In this document: piece by piece, positions 42,464-52,030 of the stretch
Numbering within the stretch: the stretch's first letter is position 1
Layout: every line of letters begins with the position of its first letter
Position numbers and translations under genes: made by a program
The notes under the pieces: generated by a model
What the model saw: the letters and a program-made list of their open reading frames with translations, nothing else
What the model was told of the DNA's origin: nothing
Databases searched by the model: none
From: Candidatus Poseidoniaceae archaeon
Lineage (GTDB): Archaea > Thermoplasmatota > Poseidoniia > Poseidoniales > Poseidoniaceae
Assembly (NCBI GenBank): GCA_030747695.1
Contig: JASLKG010000007.1
Coordinates: 66,261-130,260 of the forward strand
DNA length: 64,000 bases
Direction: 5' to 3'

Positions 42464-43771
42464 TTGAATAAAATAACGGATTTAGCATTGCCACTTGAGG
42501 GAATGGGTCTTGATGTAGTACTTTCCGATATTGATTCATATTTGAAAAGATGTGTTCGCACAAACCATCCAGGGTTCATGAACCCACTATGGGGGGGATT
42601 CAATGTAGCCGCATTTGCTGGTGAAATTATTGCTAATTTGACAAATACCTCGATGTATACTTATGAGTTAGCTCCTATGGCTACATTGATTGAACAGGCT
42701 TTGATTAATCGTATGTGTGAGATTGTAGGTTTTGCAGATGGCAATGGTGTATTGACGACTGGAGGCTCAAATGGAAACATGATTGGAATGATGTGTGCCA
42801 GATACAAATTAGACCCCATTGGACAAAGAAGAGGTTATGATGGAGGAGATTTGGTGTGCTTTGTTTCAAGTGAATCTCACTATTCTGTATTAATGTCAGC
42901 CAATGTATTAGGTATCGGTTATGATAATGTGATAAAGGTCCCTTGCGACAATGATGGAGCAATGCGTGTTGATTTACTTAGGGAAGAAATTGACCGTAGT
43001 AGACGCGAAGGCCAAACGCCATTCTGTGTAATCGCTACATCAGGTACAACAGTTAGAGGAGCATTTGACCCAATTAGAGATATTGCAAGTGTTTGTGACT
43101 CAGAGGATTTGTGGTTGCATGTGGATGCAGCGTGGGGAGGTTCGTGTTTGTTTAGTTCAAAATACAGAATTCTCATGGATGGAATAGAAATGGCAGATTC
43201 AATATGTTGGGATGCACATAAAATGATGGGTATCCCATTAATTTGTTCTGCATTTTTGATTAAGCAGCCAGAAATTCTTCGGAGGATTTGTTCACACGGA
43301 AACGTTGCGCATTACTTGTTTCTTGGGGAGTCACAGGATGTTGATCTTGGAAGAATTAGTTTACAATGTGGACGTAGAAATGATGCATTAAAATTGTTCT
43401 TCGCATGGAGGGAAAAAGGTGATGCTGGGTGGGCTAGACTGGTAGAATCATACGTAGAATTAGCTGAATATCTGGAAGATCTAGTAGTCAATAATAGGCA
43501 ATTAGAGTTGATGAGTAACCGTTCTTGGACAAATGTTTGTATCAGATTTACAATGGAAGGTATAAATCATGATGAGGTTAACTCTATTTTGCGGGATAGA
43601 ATGATGCGTTCTGGTCGATTCATGTTTAGCCGTTCAGAACTTGATGGACAGGTAATTCTAAGGCCAGTAATCGCCAATCCAGAAGTATCCAAACAATCAT
43701 TGCAAGATCTAATTTCAGAAATTATTTCAACTGGAAATGACATAGTAAATGATTTGCCAGAGCGAGTATAA
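42464..43771 (+). CDS. PLP-dependent group II amino-acid decarboxylase, start uncertain
   Basis: Removes the carboxyl group of an amino acid such as glutamate, aspartate or an aromatic residue; the exact substrate is not evident. Motifs are HPGFMNPLWGG, LTTGGSNGNMIGMMCAR, SSESHYSVLMSANVLG, VIATSGTTVRGAFDPI, LHVDAAWGGSCLF and the PLP lysine in CWDAHKMMGIPL. The only standard start codon in the frame is a TTG at 42464. The frame stays open upstream to the stop at 42308 and encodes family-like residues (SSVVDFIPHSSLNKITDLAL). So the real protein probably begins about 30 residues earlier, at a non-standard codon; ATC at 42368, six bases after a G-run, is one candidate. Confidence 0.8.
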   Translation: MNKITDLALPLEGMGLDVVLSDIDSYLKRCVRTNHPGFMNPLWGGFNVAAFAGEIIANLTNTSMYTYELAPMATLIEQALINRMCEIVGFADGNGVLTTGGSNGNMIGMMCARYKLDPIGQRRGYDGGDLVCFVSSESHYSVLMSANVLGIGYDNVIKVPCDNDGAMRVDLLREEIDRSRREGQTPFCVIATSGTTVRGAFDPIRDIASVCDSEDLWLHVDAAWGGSCLFSSKYRILMDGIEMADSICWDAHKMMGIPLICSAFLIKQPEILRRICSHGNVAHYLFLGESQDVDLGRISLQCGRRNDALKLFFAWREKGDAGWARLVESYVELAEYLEDLVVNNRQLELMSNRSWTNVCIRFTMEGINHDEVNSILRDRMMRSGRFMFSRSELDGQVILRPVIANPEVSKQSLQDLISEIISTGNDIVNDLPERV

Positions 43772-43814
43772 TCAAAGCGTGATGATTTTGTGCCCAACTC
43801 ATCACCCGAAGTTC

Positions 43815-44924
43815 ATGGGAGACAGCGTTCCTGTTAGAACAGCCTTGTATGAAGAACATGTTTCGCTCGGAGGGAATGTTGTAGATTTCCATGGTTTTGA
43901 ATTACCAATTTGGTATTCTAACATTACAGATGAACATCTAAAATGTCGTTCTGAAGCTGGAATTTTTGATGTTTCACACATGGGTACATTTCGCTTTTCG
44001 GGCAATAATGTACGAGGATGGTTAGAATCAATTGCCACTCAAAAATGCAGTCGTATTGAACCCGGAACCTGTGCTTATACACATTTTCTTGACCATGAGG
44101 GTTATTTGATTGACGATATGATTTTCGCCGTAGTAAACTCTGAGGAAATATTAGGAGTACCTAATGCGAGTATGGTTCCAGTAATGTGGGACTGGTTTTC
44201 AAAATTGCTTCCGAAAGATAATTCAATATCACTCGAGGATTTGTCCGAGGAAACAAGTATTATTGCCCTTCAAGGGCCAGAATCCCGTACTATTTGTGAA
44301 TCAGTTCTGGGTATTGAAAATCATGTAGATCGGTTCAAATGGTCAGCAATTGGGGATAACCCCATTGGAATTACTGGTTGGATACAAGGAACCGGATATA
44401 CAGGTGAATCAGGTTATGAAATATTCATTCCAAATAATGAGGCCTCTAAACTTTGGAATGCATTATTGGAAGCGGGGGCAACTCCAGTTGGGCTGGGTGC
44501 CAGAGATACATTACGTCTCGAAAAAGGATTTTTGCTATCAGGAGTAGATTTTTTGTCACCTACATTAGGAGAAGACAAATTTTTGCACCGTGATTCCTGG
44601 GAAACAAACGTACCATTTGGATTGGAAATGGAACATGATTTTATCGGAAAATCAAGGGTAATTTCACATTCTGATGGTGATGCAAGATTATGGGGAGTAT
44701 TACAATTGGAAAAGGGACCTTTGCCAAGAGGTGGTAAACAGATTGAAGATTTGAAAGGTAATGTAATCGGGCGCCTAACTTCTGGCGCACCATCTCCTTC
44801 CCTAGATAGATCTGGAATTGGAATGGGATATATTGAATCTGTAGAAGAAGGCGATTATGTGATGATTGTAGCTTCTCCCAGGAAAAAAGTACGCGCTGTG
44901 ATAAAAAGACCCCCTTTCATTTGA
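43815..44924 (+). CDS. gcvT: GcvT, aminomethyltransferase of the glycine cleavage system
   Basis: T-protein, transfers the aminomethyl group of glycine to tetrahydrofolate. It begins with RTALYEEHVSLGGNVVDFHG, has GIFDVSHMGTFRF, the catalytic-aspartate stretch GYLIDDMIFAVV, ALQGPESRTI, TGYTGESGYEIFIP and ARDTLRLEKGF. The frame is open from 43749, overlapping the decarboxylase, but the ATG at 43815 (MGDSVPVRTALYEE) gives the standard N-terminus. A hairpin terminator follows the stop, so gcvT is separated from the surface-protein gene and gcvPA downstream. Confidence 0.88.
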   Translation: MGDSVPVRTALYEEHVSLGGNVVDFHGFELPIWYSNITDEHLKCRSEAGIFDVSHMGTFRFSGNNVRGWLESIATQKCSRIEPGTCAYTHFLDHEGYLIDDMIFAVVNSEEILGVPNASMVPVMWDWFSKLLPKDNSISLEDLSEETSIIALQGPESRTICESVLGIENHVDRFKWSAIGDNPIGITGWIQGTGYTGESGYEIFIPNNEASKLWNALLEAGATPVGLGARDTLRLEKGFLLSGVDFLSPTLGEDKFLHRDSWETNVPFGLEMEHDFIGKSRVISHSDGDARLWGVLQLEKGPLPRGGKQIEDLKGNVIGRLTSGAPSPSLDRSGIGMGYIESVEEGDYVMIVASPRKKVRAVIKRPPFI

Positions 44925-44942
44925 ACGCCCCATAGGGGCGTT
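44924..44942 (+). terminator. Perfect hairpin terminator after gcvT
   Basis: AACGCCCC and GGGGCGTT pair perfectly across the three-base loop ATA; the first base is the last of the gcvT stop codon. A short T run follows. It separates gcvT from the giant surface-protein gene. Confidence 0.6.
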
Positions 44943-44975
44943 TACTTCATGAGGGGCCCCCGACACGCGGTATAC

Positions 44976-47900
44976 ATGCGCAGAGTTATTGCGATCGGAA
45001 TCTTGACATGTTTGCTTACATCGATGATGCTTCATTTCGCCCCCGTTGAAGTTGCGGATGAAATATTTCCTGAGGTGATGATTGAGTCACGCTTAATCCC
45101 AGATTCCGAACTTACTTTGGGTCAGAAAAATGCATTGGAAGCATCGGGATTAGGAAGATCAGCTTCCACAGACTGGGCTTCAGCAGGTGGTTCATCAGAA
45201 AATGATGAGATTTATGAGATGGTGTTTGATTCGCAAGGAAATATTGTGATTTGTGGTTCAATTTATCAGGTTTCACAATTTGGTAATATTTTGGTTGAAC
45301 CTGAAGGAGAGGGCGATATTTTCATTGCAAAGATTTCCAAAACAGGTACTTGGATATGGGCAGTTACAGCAGGTACTGCAATGTATTACGATGAATGCCG
45401 TGGCGTTACTGTCGATTCACAAGATAATGTGTATGGTACAGGATATTTTCGAGGGTCAGTAAATTTTGGAAATGTAACAGTCAATACTACTGGTTTTGAT
45501 GGATGGATGGCAAGAGTGAATAATACTGGCCATTTTGATTGGGCGAAAAAATTTGGTGGTTTTGATGTTGATGTAGGATGGGACCTAGCTGCAGACAAAT
45601 GGGATAATTTGTTTGTTACAGGATATTATCAGAATTACACTGATTTTGAAGGTACAGAATTATCGGCAGAAGGTTATTCTGAAAATTCAAGATTCTTCAT
45701 TGCTTATTACAACATTACCGATGCCAATTGGACATGGGCAAAAGATTCTAGTGGCGCAGGATTATCAGTACCATTCCAACTCGTTGTAGATAAAGTGACT
45801 AATCATGCCTATGTGGCCGGATATAACACAGGCAGTGAATCCTGGTCAGGTAGATTTACCTCTAATCCTGCCTCAGTTTATGCAGGATTTTTGATAAAAT
45901 ACAATGATACAGGTTATTTGGAATGGGGCCGTTCTATTGCAGGTGGGAGTTGTTTTGGTGGTGCCTGTGGTGTTTATTTCAATAACATAGTGTTGCATCC
46001 CACAAATGGTGTAGTAGTTGCTGGTAATTTCTTGCAAGATTACAAACTCGGGCAAACATGGCATCAAGGACAAGGTAGTTGGGACATAATTGTCGCTTGG
46101 TACCTTCAGAATGGAACACGTCAATGGGTCTATGATGCCGGAGGCGCAGAAGACGATAGAATACAGTCACTTGCCGTAAATGGCAAAGGGCAGGTGCTTT
46201 TTGGTGGATGGCATTATGATGATATGTTATATGGAACAGATATTATGACAAAAGCCACAAATTCTACACAACGATCAGATTTCTTCATTGCACAAATCGA
46301 TAATGATTCAGATTTCTTGTGGGCCATGAGTGTTGGAGGGGGCGATAATGACACTGCAGGCGCATTGTTGGTTGAAAGTGATGGCACCATAATTGCTGGA
46401 GGCGATTTTTCAGGCACAGTTTGGTTTGGTAGCATCCCTCGTTCAGCTACAGACCAAGACATATTTGTGTGGAAATTCGAACATGATCTTGATAATGATA
46501 CGATTCCAGATTATGTTGATAATTGTTTAAAGACTCCTAATTTAAATCAAAGTAACCATGATGGTGATTTGAAAGGTGATAATTGCGATACAGATGATGA
46601 TAATGATGGACTACATGATGTTCTTGATGACTGCCAATATGGGTATCTTGATTGGAACCAGTCTAATGTGAGTCTGGATCTTGATGGCGATGGATGTAAT
46701 GATGACAATGAGGATACAGATGATGATTCTGATGGAGTATTAGATCAAGTTGACAACTGCCCGCGTGGCATAGTAGATTGGACACCAACAAATCTAACAG
46801 ATATTGATAATGATGGATGTCAAGATGCAGATGAAGATTGGGATGATGATGGAGATAATGTGAATGATGATGTTGATAATTGTCAGTATGTTGTAAATCC
46901 GGAACAGGAAAATTATGATTCAGATATACAAGGGGATATTTGTGATCCAGATGATGATGACGATGGCATTGTAGATCCAAATGATTCATGTCCAATGGGG
47001 GCATTAAATTGGACCTCTGCAGCTCAAACTGACAAGGATCAAGATGGCTGTGAGGATGAAGGTTCCAATGAAGATTCTGACGATGATAATGATGGCATTA
47101 CCGATTCAGATGATCAATGTCCACGTGGTGAGACTGGATGGATTTCTTCACAGACTAATGACAGGGATAATGATGGATGTCGTAATGATAATGAAGATAA
47201 TGATAATGATAATGACAGCATTATAAACGAAGTAGATTTGTGTAAAAACGGTATTGCCAATTGGAGAAAGAATGCGACTAATGATAACGATGGCGATGGT
47301 TGTCTAGATGATAGAGAGGACGGAGATGATGACAATGATGGATTTTCAGATATTGTTGATTTTTGTCCGTACCAAGAAGGAACAGCAACTCTTGGTGGGA
47401 TGAAAGGCTGTCCCGATTTCGACTCTGATGGTTGGGCAGATACAGCTGATGCATTCTTCCAAGACCCTACACAATGGAATGATGGTGATGGTGACGGATA
47501 TGGAGACAACCCGAATGGAAATAACCCCGATGATTGCCCCTTCTTTTATGGTAACTCTTCTGAGGATAGAATTGGATGTATAGATTCTGACGGAGATGGA
47601 TATTCAGACCCAGAAATTTCTTGGAGCGTTGCGCTTGGGGCAGATGCATTTGTCAATGATCCAACTCAATGGTCAGATGTGGATGGTGACGGTTATGGAG
47701 ATAATTTTGAAGGACAAATGGTTGATTTTTGTACAGACGTTGAAGGTAGTTCAAGCATAGATCGATATGGATGTCCAGATACAGACGGTGATGGATATTC
47801 TGATGCAGATGCATTTTGGTCATTTTCGAAATGGGAAAGTTTGGGATACGGCCCTGATGTATTCCCACTAGATTCCACCCAGTGGTATGATTCAGATGAG

Positions 47901-48455
47901 GATGGCTTTGGTGATAATTGGGCAAACGGTGATTGGAATGATAGCCGTGACGAAAGTTGGCCTGGAATATATTTAGAGAATGCTATGAATGCAGATATGT
48001 GCCCATTAGAGAGTTGGGCTGATGGATTATTTGATGATAGTATAAATTATCCTGGTTGTCCATTAGATGAAGTTTCAGATGGTGGCAAAACCGTTGAACA
48101 AAACGATGACACGACCTCATCTAGTAGTGGCGGCTCAACATTCTTAATTGTAGGAATTATTGCAGCATTAATTGTGTTAGCACTTGTTTGTGCAATAGTG
48201 GTATTGATGAAAAAGAAACCAGCCACTAAATCCTCTGTTGCTGTAAGAGGGGATTTAGATGACAATTCTGATAATGATTCTGATGACGTATCCGAATCAT
48301 CCAAATCTCATATTGATATGGTTGAGTCATGGGAAATGCTCCCGCCAGGAGAATATGTTGATCCAGATGAATCTGGCACTAATTGGTACAAAGCAACTAG
48401 CGGTGAACATTGGTATCAAAACCCAGATGAAACTTGGACCAAATGGCAAGATTGA
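44976..48455 (+). CDS. Giant surface protein: beta-propeller-like repeats, calcium-binding repeats, C-terminal anchor
   Basis: The 1159-residue protein opens with a signal peptide (MRRVIAIGILTCLLTSMML). An SBBP-like region of about 470 residues follows, with repeats of the type GDIFIAKISKTGTWIWAV, usually folded as a beta-propeller. The next 500 or so residues are type 3 thrombospondin-like calcium-binding repeats, dense in aspartate (for example DTDDDNDGLHDVLDDC). One transmembrane helix about 100 residues from the end (FLIVGIIAALIVLALVCAIV), a basic stop and an acidic cytoplasmic tail with a WYKATSGEHWYQNPDETW motif complete it. An ATG at 44949 would add nine residues before the signal peptide; I prefer 44976. 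The protein presumably stands on the cell surface and binds calcium. Confidence 0.8.
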   Translation: MRRVIAIGILTCLLTSMMLHFAPVEVADEIFPEVMIESRLIPDSELTLGQKNALEASGLGRSASTDWASAGGSSENDEIYEMVFDSQGNIVICGSIYQVSQFGNILVEPEGEGDIFIAKISKTGTWIWAVTAGTAMYYDECRGVTVDSQDNVYGTGYFRGSVNFGNVTVNTTGFDGWMARVNNTGHFDWAKKFGGFDVDVGWDLAADKWDNLFVTGYYQNYTDFEGTELSAEGYSENSRFFIAYYNITDANWTWAKDSSGAGLSVPFQLVVDKVTNHAYVAGYNTGSESWSGRFTSNPASVYAGFLIKYNDTGYLEWGRSIAGGSCFGGACGVYFNNIVLHPTNGVVVAGNFLQDYKLGQTWHQGQGSWDIIVAWYLQNGTRQWVYDAGGAEDDRIQSLAVNGKGQVLFGGWHYDDMLYGTDIMTKATNSTQRSDFFIAQIDNDSDFLWAMSVGGGDNDTAGALLVESDGTIIAGGDFSGTVWFGSIPRSATDQDIFVWKFEHDLDNDTIPDYVDNCLKTPNLNQSNHDGDLKGDNCDTDDDNDGLHDVLDDCQYGYLDWNQSNVSLDLDGDGCNDDNEDTDDDSDGVLDQVDNCPRGIVDWTPTNLTDIDNDGCQDADEDWDDDGDNVNDDVDNCQYVVNPEQENYDSDIQGDICDPDDDDDGIVDPNDSCPMGALNWTSAAQTDKDQDGCEDEGSNEDSDDDNDGITDSDDQCPRGETGWISSQTNDRDNDGCRNDNEDNDNDNDSIINEVDLCKNGIANWRKNATNDNDGDGCLDDREDGDDDNDGFSDIVDFCPYQEGTATLGGMKGCPDFDSDGWADTADAFFQDPTQWNDGDGDGYGDNPNGNNPDDCPFFYGNSSEDRIGCIDSDGDGYSDPEISWSVALGADAFVNDPTQWSDVDGDGYGDNFEGQMVDFCTDVEGSSSIDRYGCPDTDGDGYSDADAFWSFSKWESLGYGPDVFPLDSTQWYDSDEDGFGDNWANGDWNDSRDESWPGIYLENAMNADMCPLESWADGLFDDSINYPGCPLDEVSDGGKTVEQNDDTTSSSSGGSTFLIVGIIAALIVLALVCAIVVLMKKKPATKSSVAVRGDLDDNSDNDSDDVSESSKSHIDMVESWEMLPPGEYVDPDESGTNWYKATSGEHWYQNPDETWTKWQD

Positions 48456-48539
48456 TGTCACGATTCTTAAGCAATAGGGGATAATTCCTACTAACATTCA
48501 TCATGGTCCCGCGCTGCGAGACAGTGTGGGGAGGTTCTA

Positions 48540-49922
48540 ATGGTCGACCAATTACCCAATCTTGGTAGAGAAAAAGAGATGCTTGCAGCAATGGGCATGG
48601 ATTCTCTCGATGATTTATTTGTTGATATACCTGAAATCGTCACAATGGATTTTGAACTTCCCCTGCCACCACCTCAAACCGAAGAAGAAATTCTCAGCGA
48701 TGCCAGAAGAATACTTGGTTCTAATGTTGCACTTGGCGATAGAGTAAACTTTCTAGGAGCAGGCCTATACCGAAATTTCGTACCTTCTAGCGTTTTTCAA
48801 TTAATATCAAGAGGTGAATTCCTCACAGCATATACTCCTTATCAACCCGAAGTTAGCCAAGGAATGCTACAAGCGATGTGGGAGTTTCAAACATTGATTA
48901 GTGAATTAGTTGGTCTAGATGTAGCCAATCTTTCAGTATATGACGGTTCAACAGCTGCAGCCGAGGCAATAACATGCTCGGTACGAGTTCATAATAGGAA
49001 GGCTGTGCAGAAAGATACTGTTTATGTTAGTGAGTTAACTCCTCCAGATCGTTTGTCTGTAATCAAAAATTATAGCCAGGGAGGAGGAATCGAGATTAAA
49101 TCCTTGAGACACAATGCAGATGGAACACTAAATTTAGAATCATTATCAGAAGCTTCAGGTTCTTGTGGAATTTATCTAGAACAACCAAACCCTCTTGGAA
49201 TTTTAGATGGCGGTTTAGTGAAAGTAAAGGAAATTATTGGTGAAAATACAGCATTTATTGTAGGTGTACAGCCAACTAGTCTGGGGCTTGTTGAAGCACC
49301 AGGTAATTATGGTGCAGATATAGTAGTTGGTGAGGGGCAAGCTCTAGGTTCACCTGTGACATTTGGAGGTCCAATATACGGTATTTTCGCTTGCACTAAA
49401 ACCTACTTGAGGCAAATGCCTGGGCGAATAGTGGGGCGTTCTATTGACGTAGATGGAAAAGAAGCATTTTGCTTAACACTCTCTACACGTGAGCAACATA
49501 TTAGACGACATCGGGCCACCTCAAATATTTGCACAAATGAAACATTGATTGCACTTATGGGTGCAATGCATATGTCACTTCTAGGACCTGAAGGTTTACG
49601 CCACTTGGCAATAAGAAATATGGGTGCATGCCAATTAGCAAAGGACAAATTAGCCCCAATTACGACAATTGCAATCCCTCATTCCTCTAGTGCGCATTAC
49701 AATGAATTTGTCGTAGAATTGCCTGGTTCTGCAGCAGAATGCCTTTCTTATCTCGACGTAAACGGATTGATTGGAGGATTCGATTTGTCTAATTGGTACC
49801 CCGAAAGACGCAACTGGTTGTTAGTATCATTCACGGACCAAACTGGTGCAAGTGAGATAGAATTACTTGCAGCCCATCTTGCTGCGTGGTCAGCTTCAAA
49901 ATTACAGGGGGCTATGACATGA
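48540..49922 (+). CDS. gcvPA: GcvPA, glycine decarboxylase subunit 1
   Basis: First half of the split P-protein, which removes carbon dioxide from glycine. Family features are FLGAGLYRNFVPSSV, YTPYQPEVSQGMLQAMWEFQ, NLSVYDGSTAAAEAI, EQPNPLGILDGG and REQHIRRHRATSNICTNETL. A strong ribosome-binding site, GGGGAGG at 48528-48534, precedes the ATG at 48540. It overlaps gcvPB by four bases. The T-protein is upstream, separated by the surface-protein gene; no GcvH or dihydrolipoamide dehydrogenase gene is in the window. Confidence 0.9.
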   Translation: MVDQLPNLGREKEMLAAMGMDSLDDLFVDIPEIVTMDFELPLPPPQTEEEILSDARRILGSNVALGDRVNFLGAGLYRNFVPSSVFQLISRGEFLTAYTPYQPEVSQGMLQAMWEFQTLISELVGLDVANLSVYDGSTAAAEAITCSVRVHNRKAVQKDTVYVSELTPPDRLSVIKNYSQGGGIEIKSLRHNADGTLNLESLSEASGSCGIYLEQPNPLGILDGGLVKVKEIIGENTAFIVGVQPTSLGLVEAPGNYGADIVVGEGQALGSPVTFGGPIYGIFACTKTYLRQMPGRIVGRSIDVDGKEAFCLTLSTREQHIRRHRATSNICTNETLIALMGAMHMSLLGPEGLRHLAIRNMGACQLAKDKLAPITTIAIPHSSSAHYNEFVVELPGSAAECLSYLDVNGLIGGFDLSNWYPERRNWLLVSFTDQTGASEIELLAAHLAAWSASKLQGAMT

Positions 49923-51421
49923 GTCATTTGTTTGAACATAATGGGGCTGAAGGTAGAGGCTATAATCAGCCGCCTCCAATAGTAGGGGCCGATAAACTTC
50001 GCTTCCCTGCGGGTTTAGTCAGAAAATCTCTTCCTAAATGGCCTAGGATTTCCGAACCTGAAATGGTTAGGCACTATACTTGGCTTTCGTCACGCAATTT
50101 CGGTATAGATACTGGTTTTTATCCACTCGGATCGTGTACAATGAAACATAATCCTAGAGTAAATGAAGTTATAGCTCAATTACCGGGAATTGCCGATATT
50201 CATCCTTTACAGCCTGAGCATCATATACAAGGTACTCTTTCAATCTTTCATGAAATGCAAGATATGTTAGCAATTTGTGCAGGAATGGATTCTGTTACCT
50301 TGCAACCAGTTGCAGGTGCACAAGGTGAATTTACAGCAATTAGATGCATACAAGAGTATTTCCGTTCAAATGGTGAATTAAATCGAACAAAGGTAATTGT
50401 TCCAGATTCAGCTCATGGAACAAATCCAGCAAGTGCCGCTATGGCAGGATTTGAAATTATAGAAATCCCCTCAAAGGAGGATGGACGAATTGATCTTGAA
50501 GCATTGCGTGCAGTGGTTGGTGATGACACAGCTGCAATGATGATTACCAATCCAAGCACATTAGGAGTATTCGAGCCAGAAATTGCTGAAGCGGCCGATA
50601 TTGTGCATCAAGCCGGTGGGCAAATGTACTACGATGGCGCTAATTTCAATGCTATACTAGGGCGAACTTCACCGGGCTTGATGGGCTTCGACGCAGTCCA
50701 CTATAATTTACACAAGACGTTTAGTCAACCCCATGGAGGTGGAGGGCCAGGGTCAGGCCCAATTGGTGTGAAAGCACATCTTGCTGAGTATTTACCAGGT
50801 CCTATGGTAAAGCGGAGACCAATACTACCTGATGATAAATTGAGCAATGTAAATGTGGAGTGGTGGTATACCTGGCATACCCCTGAAAATAGTATAGGCA
50901 AAGTGCAACAATGGCATGGAAATAGTGGCGCTGTAATAAGATGCTGGGCTTATTATAGGCGTTATGGTAAAGAATTGAAAACAATGTCCGAACATGCTGT
51001 TCTTAATGCAAATTATCTAAGACACCGCATAATGGAAGAAGCAAAAGTTGCAGGAGTTCGACATTTGTTTGAGGATGGTGCTCCAGTTGAAGTGGTCAAA
51101 CATGAATTCACTCTTTCACTTGGACCTCTAAAGGAAGAGCGTGGTGTTGGTGCAATGGACATTGCCAAAGGACTTCTTGACAAAGGGTACATGGCTCCTA
51201 CAGTATACTTCCCATTAATCGTACCTGAGTGTATGATGGTTGAGCCAACTGAGACTGAATCAAAAGAAGTATTAGATGAATTTGCCAAAAATTTTGTTGA
51301 GGTATTGCAAGAAGATCCAGATGTTTTACATGAGGCTCCAACCTCAACACCTGTGCGCAGAGTAGACGAAGTATATGCAGCTAGAAATTTGACACTTTCA
51401 TATCCCTTTGAAGAGGAATAA
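49919..51421 (+). CDS. gcvPB: GcvPB, glycine decarboxylase subunit 2
   Basis: Second half of the split P-protein, carrying the PLP lysine in HYNLHKTFSQPHGGGGPGSG. Other landmarks are DTGFYPLGSCTMKHNPRVNE, LQPVAGAQGEFTAIRCIQEY, PDSAHGTNPASAAMAGFE and TVYFPLIVPECMMVEPTETE. The frame is open from 49886, but the ATG at 49919 overlaps the gcvPA stop (ATGA) and gives MSHLFEHNGAEG, the better start. The two subunits are translationally coupled. Confidence 0.92.
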   Translation: MSHLFEHNGAEGRGYNQPPPIVGADKLRFPAGLVRKSLPKWPRISEPEMVRHYTWLSSRNFGIDTGFYPLGSCTMKHNPRVNEVIAQLPGIADIHPLQPEHHIQGTLSIFHEMQDMLAICAGMDSVTLQPVAGAQGEFTAIRCIQEYFRSNGELNRTKVIVPDSAHGTNPASAAMAGFEIIEIPSKEDGRIDLEALRAVVGDDTAAMMITNPSTLGVFEPEIAEAADIVHQAGGQMYYDGANFNAILGRTSPGLMGFDAVHYNLHKTFSQPHGGGGPGSGPIGVKAHLAEYLPGPMVKRRPILPDDKLSNVNVEWWYTWHTPENSIGKVQQWHGNSGAVIRCWAYYRRYGKELKTMSEHAVLNANYLRHRIMEEAKVAGVRHLFEDGAPVEVVKHEFTLSLGPLKEERGVGAMDIAKGLLDKGYMAPTVYFPLIVPECMMVEPTETESKEVLDEFAKNFVEVLQEDPDVLHEAPTSTPVRRVDEVYAARNLTLSYPFEEE

Positions 51422-51433
51422 GGGGTTACTGTT

Positions 51434-51973
51434 ATGCACTGGGAAGAAATTACAATTCCGGGACCAGGACCTCGAATGTTATGGCCTATGGCTTGGTCAT
51501 TATTGCCTCTAATAATTGGAACTTTTTTATTGTACAAAGAGGGAGGGTTGTTACCAATATTTTTACTTGCATTCGCTGTGATGCTTTCATTTACTGCGGT
51601 ATGGATGGGAGCATCCATGGTTCCTGGAGTGATAGATATGCCTGTTTTATTGATGTCTCCCGTGATTTCATTTTTGATGTTATTTCAACCACATCCCTAC
51701 GTGTTAACTGCAATGTCTTTGGTTGCTTGGGCCGTAAATTATCGCACAGCGGAAAAATTGTCCTCATATTCTGGTACTAGATGGAGGGTTGAATGGGATC
51801 CAAAAGAACCACTTCCACAAATTGAAGGTGCTACAATGCTTAATCATCGTTGGGCTGCTAGACCTCTCATGAGGATTGGAGACAATTTGGTGATAGGTGT
51901 TAGAGATGATAAACGCATTATGATCCAGGCGTTAAAGCCATTTGAAGTGAGTCATATCGCCGAATCTGAGTGA
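51434..51973 (+). CDS. Unknown membrane protein
   Basis: Not recognised. The 179 residues have a short polar start, about three or four hydrophobic helices (PMAWSLLPLIIGTFLL, LPIFLLAFAVMLSFTAVWM, VLLMSPVISFLMLF and YVLTAMSLVAWAV), and a cytoplasmic end of about 70 residues with a DDKRIMIQALKP strand. It begins 12 bases after gcvPB in the same direction and is followed by purE. Co-transcription with gcvPAB is likely, but no functional link is evident. Confidence 0.5.
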   Translation: MHWEEITIPGPGPRMLWPMAWSLLPLIIGTFLLYKEGGLLPIFLLAFAVMLSFTAVWMGASMVPGVIDMPVLLMSPVISFLMLFQPHPYVLTAMSLVAWAVNYRTAEKLSSYSGTRWRVEWDPKEPLPQIEGATMLNHRWAARPLMRIGDNLVIGVRDDKRIMIQALKPFEVSHIAESE

Positions 51974-52030
51974 TTTGAATAGGTCTTATCCCGCGGCATC
52001 TTGATGAACCACCGTCTATGGCCCACATAC

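Noticed and set aside
46663-47509. Antisense frames opposite the calcium-repeat part of the surface protein (His- or Ser/Pro-rich)
   Set aside because: They are shadows of the repeated aspartate codons on the other strand; their composition is unnatural and no family motif is seen.
46480-48000. Tandem DNA repeat or CRISPR-like array in the surface-protein gene
   Set aside because: The repeats are imperfect at the DNA level and follow the codons of calcium-binding protein repeats.
51013-51618. A 201-codon minus-strand frame opposite gcvPB and the next gene
   Set aside because: It overlaps two supported genes and has no recognisable features.
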